A DNA stretch of 64,000 nucleotides from Janthinobacterium sp. (lineage in GTDB: Bacteria; Pseudomonadota; Gammaproteobacteria; Burkholderiales; Burkholderiaceae_D), in the NCBI GenBank assembly GCA_003133225.1, contig PKWL01000119.1:1-64000 (forward strand). The letters are read 5' to 3'. Below, one piece after another: positions 58,896 to 64,000 of the stretch. Each line of letters starts with the position of its first letter. Within the stretch, counting starts at the first letter, position 1. Position numbers and translations under genes: made by a program. The notes beneath the pieces were generated by a model, which saw nothing but the letters and a program-made list of their open reading frames with translations, was not told where the DNA came from and searched no databases.

Positions 58896-60236
58896 CTACT
58901 GCGCCGCAGCAGTTGCCGGAGCAAGAGCTGGCGCTGCCTCATCAATGGCCACCTGGTCGATCGCAACGGCCTTCTTTAGCATCGCCTTGCGCTCAAACAC
59001 GGCGGCAAAAAAGCCGTCCGTATGGTGCCGGTGCGGCAGCAACTTCAAATAGTCGTCCATGTCGAGTTCAATTTTTTGTTCGGCCAACACCTGCTTCATC
59101 GGCAGCAGAAAAAAGTCCGGATGGGCGGCCAAAAATTGTGCGGCGATGTCGTCATTTTCTTCGTTTAAGATGCTGCAAGTTGCATACACCAAACGTCCGC
59201 CGGCTTTGACCAGGCGCGCGGCGCCATCCAAGATGGCGGCTTGCTTTATTTGGAGTTCGCCAATCGACTGCGGCTGTTGACGCCATTTGACGTCGGGATT
59301 GCGACGCAAGGTGCCTAGGCCGCTGCACGGCGCATCAACCAGAACGCGGTCGATCTTGCCCGCCAGGCGCTTGATTTTGATGTCGCGCTCATGCGCAATC
59401 TGAACCGGATGCACATTCGACAAACCGCTGCGCGCCAGACGCGGCTTGAGTTTGGCCAAACGCTTTTCCGAAACGTCGAACGCATATAAACGGCCCGTGT
59501 TGCGCATGAACGCGCCCAGCGCGAGCGTCTTGCCGCCGGCGCCGGCGCAAAAGTCGACGACCATGTCGCCGCGCTTGGCACCGACGATTTGGGACAATAC
59601 TTGGCTCCCCTCGTCTTGCACTTCGATGGCGCCGCTTTTGAACAAGGGCATATTTTGCAGCGCTGGCTTCTTAAGCACGCGCAAGCCGAGCGGCGCATAG
59701 GGCGTGGGTGTGCTAACGACAGGCGCTTCGGCCAAGGCCGCCATGGCCTCGTCGCGGGTCGATTTCAGCGAATTGACGCGCAAATCTAACGGTGCCTGCG
59801 CATTCAAGGCATCGGCCAACAACATCGTTTCCGCAGCGCCGTATTGGGCGATCAGCTTGTCGAACAGCCATGTTGGCATGTTCGCGCGCATGGCCGGCGG
59901 CATCAAGCTGCGGTCGATCTGAGTAATGCGCTCCAACCATTCGGTCTCTTCCTCCGTCAAGCCGCCCAGGGAGTCGGCGCCCACGGCTTCGGCCAGACCG
60001 AGAATCGTCAGGCGCCGCATGGTCGGGCCGCTGCCCGCCTCGGCGAAGTCGGTGAAGAAAGATTTGTTGCGCAGTACCGCGTAAATGCCTTCGGCAACGG
60101 CGCCCCGCTCGCGCGAACCGAGGCGCGGGTGGTCGCGGAAATAGCGCGACAAGGTGGAATCGGCGGGCGCCGTGAAGCGCAAGATCTCGCGCAATACTTC
60201 TTCCGCATTGGCCAGTATCGCTGGTGGCAATCTCAT
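58896..60236 (-). CDS. RsmB/NOP-family rRNA cytosine-C5 methyltransferase
   Basis: SAM-dependent RNA methyltransferase of 446 residues. The N-terminal NusB-like domain (about 1-130) has REILRFTAPADSTLSRYFRDH. The catalytic domain has MVVDFCAGAGGKTLALGAF near 232, the cysteine motif DAPCSGLGTLRRNPDVKW near 325 and TCSILNEEN near 383 with the second catalytic cysteine. RsmB of E. coli acts on C967 of 16S rRNA, but the site for this protein is not proven. A C-terminal Ala-rich tail is present. purN follows upstream on the same strand. Confidence 0.93.
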   Translation of the reverse strand: MRLPPAILANAEEVLREILRFTAPADSTLSRYFRDHPRLGSRERGAVAEGIYAVLRNKSFFTDFAEAGSGPTMRRLTILGLAEAVGADSLGGLTEEETEWLERITQIDRSLMPPAMRANMPTWLFDKLIAQYGAAETMLLADALNAQAPLDLRVNSLKSTRDEAMAALAEAPVVSTPTPYAPLGLRVLKKPALQNMPLFKSGAIEVQDEGSQVLSQIVGAKRGDMVVDFCAGAGGKTLALGAFMRNTGRLYAFDVSEKRLAKLKPRLARSGLSNVHPVQIAHERDIKIKRLAGKIDRVLVDAPCSGLGTLRRNPDVKWRQQPQSIGELQIKQAAILDGAARLVKAGGRLVYATCSILNEENDDIAAQFLAAHPDFFLLPMKQVLAEQKIELDMDDYLKLLPHRHHTDGFFAAVFERKAMLKKAVAIDQVAIDEAAPALAPATAAAQ

Positions 60237-60249
60237 TGTAATTCCTGTG

Positions 60250-60861
60250 TCATTGTTGATTGTGGGTCCACGCGGGGCCTTGCAAGTCGGTCAGCTTACC
60301 TTCGATAAACCAACGGATGGCGCGTGGATAAAGCAGATGTTCTTGTGCCAGCACCCGTTCTGATAACGTTTCTTTCGTGTCGCCTGGCAAAACAGGCACC
60401 TTCGCCTGCGCCACGATCGGACCATGATCGAGTTCGGCCGTGACAAAATGGACGGTGGCGCCGTGTTCTGCGACACCGCTGCAAATGGCGCTTTCGTGCG
60501 TCGCCAGGCCAGGAAAGCGGGGCAGCAGGGACGGATGAATATTGAGCATGCGGCCCGCATAATGGCCAACGAATGGCGCCGTTAAAATGCGCATGAAGCC
60601 GGCCAGCACCACCAGATCGGGCGCAAAACCATCAATGACCGTTTGCAGCGCCGCATCGAACTCGGCGCGGCTCTGATAATCCCGGTTGGCGACGACGGCC
60701 GTCGTTATCCCGTTCTCGGCGGCAAAGGCCAAGCCTTTGGCGTCGGCCCGGTTACTGACGACGGCAACGACGCGGGCCGGCCACTGCTCGGCCTTGGCCG
60801 CGCGCACGACCGCCTCCATGTTGCTGCCGCGCCCGGAAATGAGGATCACGATGTTTTTCAT
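60250..60861 (-). CDS. purN: Phosphoribosylglycinamide formyltransferase
   Basis: Purine synthesis enzyme of 203 residues that formylates GAR using 10-formyl-tetrahydrofolate. The catalytic triad is N107, H109 (NIHPSLLPRFPG) and D145 (ELDHGPIV). The N terminus ILISGRGSNMEAVVRA binds the phosphate. It is 13 bp upstream of the methyltransferase on the minus strand, a pairing common in Burkholderiales. Confidence 0.96.
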   Translation of the reverse strand: MKNIVILISGRGSNMEAVVRAAKAEQWPARVVAVVSNRADAKGLAFAAENGITTAVVANRDYQSRAEFDAALQTVIDGFAPDLVVLAGFMRILTAPFVGHYAGRMLNIHPSLLPRFPGLATHESAICSGVAEHGATVHFVTAELDHGPIVAQAKVPVLPGDTKETLSERVLAQEHLLYPRAIRWFIEGKLTDLQGPAWTHNQQ

Positions 60862-61014
60862 GGGCGCATTGTACCTGCTAGCGCCGCGCGAACCAAGATG
60901 AGCGCTCGATTTTGCTGCGGCGCAGCACCAACCCGGGCTCCACTATCTTGCAGACTGGCCAAGGCGAACGAGCGGCGCCGGCGCCCCGTCCCGCCAAGCG
61001 CAGCGCAGGCCTCC

Positions 61015-61413
61015 TTATTCGAAGGAGTAAAACACCCGAAATGCCACTTTTTTCTCGGCCCAATAGTCAGCCGCGTCACGGAATACGTCGAGCAGAGTTT
61101 CGCGCGCTTCCTTATCAAATTTTTGTGTATTTGGCAATTGCTCCAACACCACGAGGAAACCGGGCTGCGGCCCCGCCCGGTACAGCGTGTCGGTCAGGCA
61201 TTCACGCAGTGCGTCGAAATTTTTGCCCAAGTTTTTTGGAAAATGGAATGATTCACCAATAATGCCGAGCACTTGCTGTTTCGTCATGCCAGCCACGCAG
61301 TAAGCGTACAGGAAGTGCTGCCCGAGACGAATGGCTTCGTCTTGTAATTCGGTTACGCGATACGCACGAATGGATTGGACAAGGTTGGGCGGCACGGTTG
61401 TCAACAAACTCAT
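61015..61413 (-). CDS. Barstar family protein
   Basis: Small acidic protein of 132 residues with the barstar fold pattern. The diagnostic segment is FPKNLGKNFDALRECLTD near 68-85, equivalent to the region of barstar that plugs the barnase active site. No barnase-like ribonuclease gene is adjacent. Stand-alone barstar-like proteins are common in this order, and may inhibit an unlinked nuclease. GAGGG precedes the ATG at 61413 (MSLLTTVPPN). Confidence 0.85.
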   Translation of the reverse strand: MSLLTTVPPNLVQSIRAYRVTELQDEAIRLGQHFLYAYCVAGMTKQQVLGIIGESFHFPKNLGKNFDALRECLTDTLYRAGPQPGFLVVLEQLPNTQKFDKEARETLLDVFRDAADYWAEKKVAFRVFYSFE

Positions 61414-61816
61414 TTTTCCCTCAAATCGACCTGGTATGTACAAGATGTTTTGTAAAAGTGGCGCGACCTATTGTTTTGGTGACATAACACCGCCGGCGGG
61501 TCTATGCGCAGGCGGTGGCTGGATAGGATTGCCTGATGTCAATCCTAATCCCATACCGATATAAGGGTAACGTGTTGTAGTAAACGAATCAACCCGAATG
61601 TGATGTCAAGCGCAATATTTATTAAAAAACAGAACGATTCAAGCCGTTTGCGGCCCTGTGCCGGGCCACGGAATGTAACGGTGCCGCGCCCGGCCGGCGC
61701 TGTTACAATTTGTTGCCATTTGAACGGCTGTGCGCTTGAAAGCGGTATTAGCATACAATTGAGCAAAGAAAAATACCTATTCACCGACCAAAACCAACCA
61801 CATTACGAGGCACCAA
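61414..61816. promoter_or_regulatory. Divergent region between the barstar gene and the glycine-zipper gene
   Basis: 403 bp without a convincing reading frame. It should contain both promoters. No recognisable elements were confirmed. Confidence 0.4.
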
Positions 61817-62326
61817 ATGAACTTGCAAGCCAAATTGATCATGTCCGTCCTTTGTGTCGGTGCCCTGCCATGGGCCCAGGCCGATCAATTCGAGGATTTT
61901 GGCCGCGTTTTGCGCGTTAGCCCGCGCGTTGAGCAAGTGAACCGGCCGCACCAGGAATGCCGAGAAGAAACGGTTCAAGTACAGCAGCAACAGCCGCGTA
62001 GCGCCGGCGGCTCCATCATCGGCGGCATCGCCGGTGCCCTGATCGGCAATCAGGTCGGCCGCGGCAACGGGCGTACGGCGGCGACAGCAGCGGGCGCGAT
62101 CGCCGGTGCCGTCGTGGGCGACCGTATCGACAACGACGGCGCCAACGCCGTCGCCACCCAAGAGCAAGTGGTGCGCCAATGCCGAACGGTCGATCAATGG
62201 GAGGCCCGCACCAACGGCTACGACGTCACCTACGACTATCGCGGCCGCAACTACACGACCGTCATGTCGGCCGACCCAGGCCAGCGCATCCGCTTGCGTG
62301 TTTCGGTTGAACCGCTGCCGCAATAA
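61817..62326 (+). CDS. Glycine zipper 2TM domain protein
   Basis: Predicted envelope protein of 169 residues. A signal peptide (about 1-23, to AQA) is followed by an Ala/Gly-rich zipper (GSIIGGIAGALIGNQVGRGN, then AAGAIAGAVVGDRID, near 61-101). Such proteins insert into the outer membrane or stay in the periplasm. Some are involved in stress protection (SlyB/RickA type). The C-terminal half is soluble with RQCRTVDQWEARTNGYDVTY. GAGGC precedes the ATG at weak distance. Confidence 0.82.
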   Translation: MNLQAKLIMSVLCVGALPWAQADQFEDFGRVLRVSPRVEQVNRPHQECREETVQVQQQQPRSAGGSIIGGIAGALIGNQVGRGNGRTAATAAGAIAGAVVGDRIDNDGANAVATQEQVVRQCRTVDQWEARTNGYDVTYDYRGRNYTTVMSADPGQRIRLRVSVEPLPQ

Positions 62327-62459
62327 GCCGCCGGCGACGCGATCCGTTCCACCTGACTGGCTTGACGCCTTGGCCGGCGGTGGCGGAGGCTTTAGCGCGG
62401 TTTCACTTGCTATGGGGTAAGGCATCGCGGGATAATGGGCCATTCTTTCAGGCCACCCT

Positions 62460-63239
62460 ATGCTTATTAAACGAAAATCCATCGAAAAAGAGGAATCCTC
62501 GCGTCCCGCCCGCAAGCCAAAATATGCGCCCGTCACCCTGTCCGAGCAAAACGGCGTGCGCTACTTGCATTTCGGCACCGAATGGGTGCAAGGGGCCATG
62601 CGCATGCGCAAACCAGACTGGCTCGAGCTGGAATATGCACAGCAAATGATGGCATGGATGTTGTTTGTCGAGCAGCCGCGGCGGATCGCCCAACTGGGCT
62701 TGGGCACGGCCGCGCTGACCAAATTTTGTTACCGCCAATTTCCCAAGGCCCAGGTGCGCGCAATTGAGCTAAATCCGTCCGTGATCGCCATTTGCAATTC
62801 GATGTTCAAGCTGCCGCCGAACGACGAGCGGCTTACCGTATCCGAAATGGACGCGCTCGACTTCGTCAACGATTCCACCAACCACGCCACTTTAGACGCC
62901 CTGCAAGTCGATCTGTACGATGCTACGGCGCGCGGCCCGGTCCTAGATAGCGCCGATTTTTACGTCGCTTGCAGCGCTTGCCTGGCGCCGCACGGTATCG
63001 TGACGGTCAACCTGTTTGGCGACCATCCAAGCTATGCGAGGAATATCAAAGCAATGAAATTTGCGTTTGACAGAGTCATTTGCCTGCCCGAAGTTCATGA
63101 TGGCAATGTAGTTGCCATTGGTTTCAAAACGAAACCGACGCTCGACTTCGAGTATCTGGTGGCGCGCGCCGCGCAAATCGTGAGCGCCACCAAGCTGCCG
63201 GCACAATCCTGGATCAATGGCCTCAAAAACTCCCACTAG
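62460..63239 (+). CDS. Spermidine synthase-fold methyltransferase-like protein
   Basis: 259-residue protein with the spermine/spermidine synthase domain. The SAM or decarboxylated-SAM pocket is IAQLGLGTAALTKFCYRQFP near 80-99, followed by AIELNPSVIAICNSMF and DLYDATARGPVLDSADFYVAC near 151. There is no adjacent polyamine gene. Several members of this family are not true spermidine synthases, so I leave the function open. Confidence 0.85.
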   Translation: MLIKRKSIEKEESSRPARKPKYAPVTLSEQNGVRYLHFGTEWVQGAMRMRKPDWLELEYAQQMMAWMLFVEQPRRIAQLGLGTAALTKFCYRQFPKAQVRAIELNPSVIAICNSMFKLPPNDERLTVSEMDALDFVNDSTNHATLDALQVDLYDATARGPVLDSADFYVACSACLAPHGIVTVNLFGDHPSYARNIKAMKFAFDRVICLPEVHDGNVVAIGFKTKPTLDFEYLVARAAQIVSATKLPAQSWINGLKNSH

Positions 63240-63249
63240 CTGTGCGTCG

Positions 63250-64000
63250 ATGAAAAATTCCTCACCCAAAGTGCTCGATCTGCAACAAACTTTCACTTGG
63301 CTGCTGGCCGACGGCATCGTTGCAAAAGCCGACGTCAAGGCGAATTACGCTGAGGCGCAAGGCATCTTAAAAAATTCGGCCGACGCCATGCACCCCTTGT
63401 GCGCCGTGGCCCATTGCAAGCTGTTGTCGGCCCAGAGCCCCCATCGACAATTAACGCTCGACGCGCTTTGCGAGTGGCTGGCCGCGCGCGTCGCGCTGCC
63501 CTTCATCCGCATCGACCCGCTCAAGGTCGACTTCACTAAGGTGGCCGACGTCATGTCGGCCAGCTATGCGGCGCGCTTTAACATCTTGCCCGTCGAGCTC
63601 ACGGCGAGCTGCCTCGTGATCGCGACGGCCGAACCCTTCGCGTTGGAGTGGCAGGCGGAAATCGCCAAGATTTCGCGCCGCACGATCAAGCTCGTGCTCG
63701 CCAATCCGCTCGATATCGCGCAGTATATTTTGCAGTTTTTTAGCTTGGCCAAATCGATCAAGAATGCCAACAAGTCGACCGGGCAAGACCTGGCGCTGCG
63801 CAACAACTTCGAGCAATTGGTCGAACTGGGCAACAGCAACAAACAAGTCGATGCAAATGACCAGCACGTCGTCAACATCGTCGACTGGCTGTGGCAATAT
63901 GCGTTCGAGCAGCGCGCCTCCGACATCCACTTGGAACCCAAGCGCGACGTCGGCATCATCCGCTTTCGCATTGATGGCGTGTTGCACCAAGTCTATCAGG
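63250..64000 (+). CDS. GspE/PulE/PilB family secretion or pilus ATPase, 5' part
   Basis: First 250 codons of a gene cut by the right window edge. It begins MKNSSPKVLDLQQTF. The N-terminal domain (about 1-200) is the GspE_N-like adapter, and the ATPase domain starts with the conserved ASDIHLEPKRD and RFRIDGVLHQVYQ near 222-250. It fits a type II secretion or type IV pilus ATPase. The Walker motifs lie beyond the window. It follows the spermidine synthase-fold gene by ten bases on the same strand. Confidence 0.88.
   Translation, partial: MKNSSPKVLDLQQTFTWLLADGIVAKADVKANYAEAQGILKNSADAMHPLCAVAHCKLLSAQSPHRQLTLDALCEWLAARVALPFIRIDPLKVDFTKVADVMSASYAARFNILPVELTASCLVIATAEPFALEWQAEIAKISRRTIKLVLANPLDIAQYILQFFSLAKSIKNANKSTGQDLALRNNFEQLVELGNSNKQVDANDQHVVNIVDWLWQYAFEQRASDIHLEPKRDVGIIRFRIDGVLHQVYQ

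Overview
The window looks like a chromosomal segment of a Gram-negative betaproteobacterium in the Burkholderiales, most like the Oxalobacteraceae (Janthinobacterium, Massilia or Herminiimonas relatives). This rests on gene content and order, not on a search. The clues are the S49 peptidase / Rieske / HAD phosphatase / rluC / divergent rne block, a MoeA of the betaproteobacterial 'YDPDALPV' type, a beta-type porin, a phasin for polyhydroxyalkanoate granules, the aat-bpt pair followed by pyrD, and GC-rich coding DNA. Nearly all of it is core genome. There is no rRNA, CRISPR array, intact insertion sequence or prophage.

Layout. 0-3.2 kb (minus): signal-peptide-peptidase-like protease, Rieske protein, Gph-like phosphatase and RluC. 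3.2-3.85 kb is a long divergent leader, followed by rne (plus) with an Ala/Pro/Val repeat array in its tail. 6.9-11.3 kb: chromate transporter, moaA and a single reading frame that joins MobA to MoeA. 11.4-16.8 kb (minus): rmuC, a large FtsX-type permease and an adenine deaminase. 17.4-22.2 kb: the prkA-yeaH-spoVR stress operon. 22.85-26.6 kb: tonB, exbB, two exbD genes and a TPR protein. 26.8-34.3 kb: ribF, ileS, lspA, coaBC, dut and an M48-like protein whose zinc-binding residues are missing. 34.3-37.6 kb: a tiny membrane protein, an XdhC-family protein, an EamA exporter with a coupled small ORF, and an AlkA-type glycosylase. 37.7-38.13 kb: a broken DUF1016/YhcG fragment beside an initiator tRNA-Met gene with its own promoter and terminator. 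38.3-43.2 kb: NUDIX hydrolase, aat, bpt, pyrD, dgkA and an IclR regulator. 43.3-45.4 kb: a PBP7-type endopeptidase and a phasin with two operator-like repeats around its promoter. 45.6-52.3 kb (minus): branched-chain amino-acid ABC transporter genes livF, livG, livM, livH and livK, with a porin gene between livH and livK. 52.3-53.7 kb has no convincing gene. 53.7-61.4 kb: ispH, fkpB, rpmB-rpmG, a fatty-acid desaturase, an MscS-type channel, an RsmB-type methyltransferase, purN and a barstar homologue. 61.8-64 kb: a glycine-zipper lipoprotein-like protein, a spermidine-synthase-fold protein and the start of a GspE/PilB-type ATPase cut by the window edge.

Functional themes. RNA processing and translation are prominent (rne, rluC, ileS, rpmB, rpmG, rsmB, aat, bpt, tRNA-fMet). 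So are molybdenum cofactor synthesis (moaA, mobA-moeA, xdhC), envelope energisation and uptake (TonB/ExbB/ExbD, liv, porin, MscS) and cofactor or nucleotide metabolism (ribF, coaBC, dut, pyrD, purN, ispH). The least ordinary items are the MobA-MoeA fusion, the M48-like protein without its HExxH motif, the DUF1016 remnant beside the tRNA, the small ORF coupled to the EamA gene, and the paired repeats at the phasin promoter. No wholly new multi-gene system could be supported from the sequence alone.
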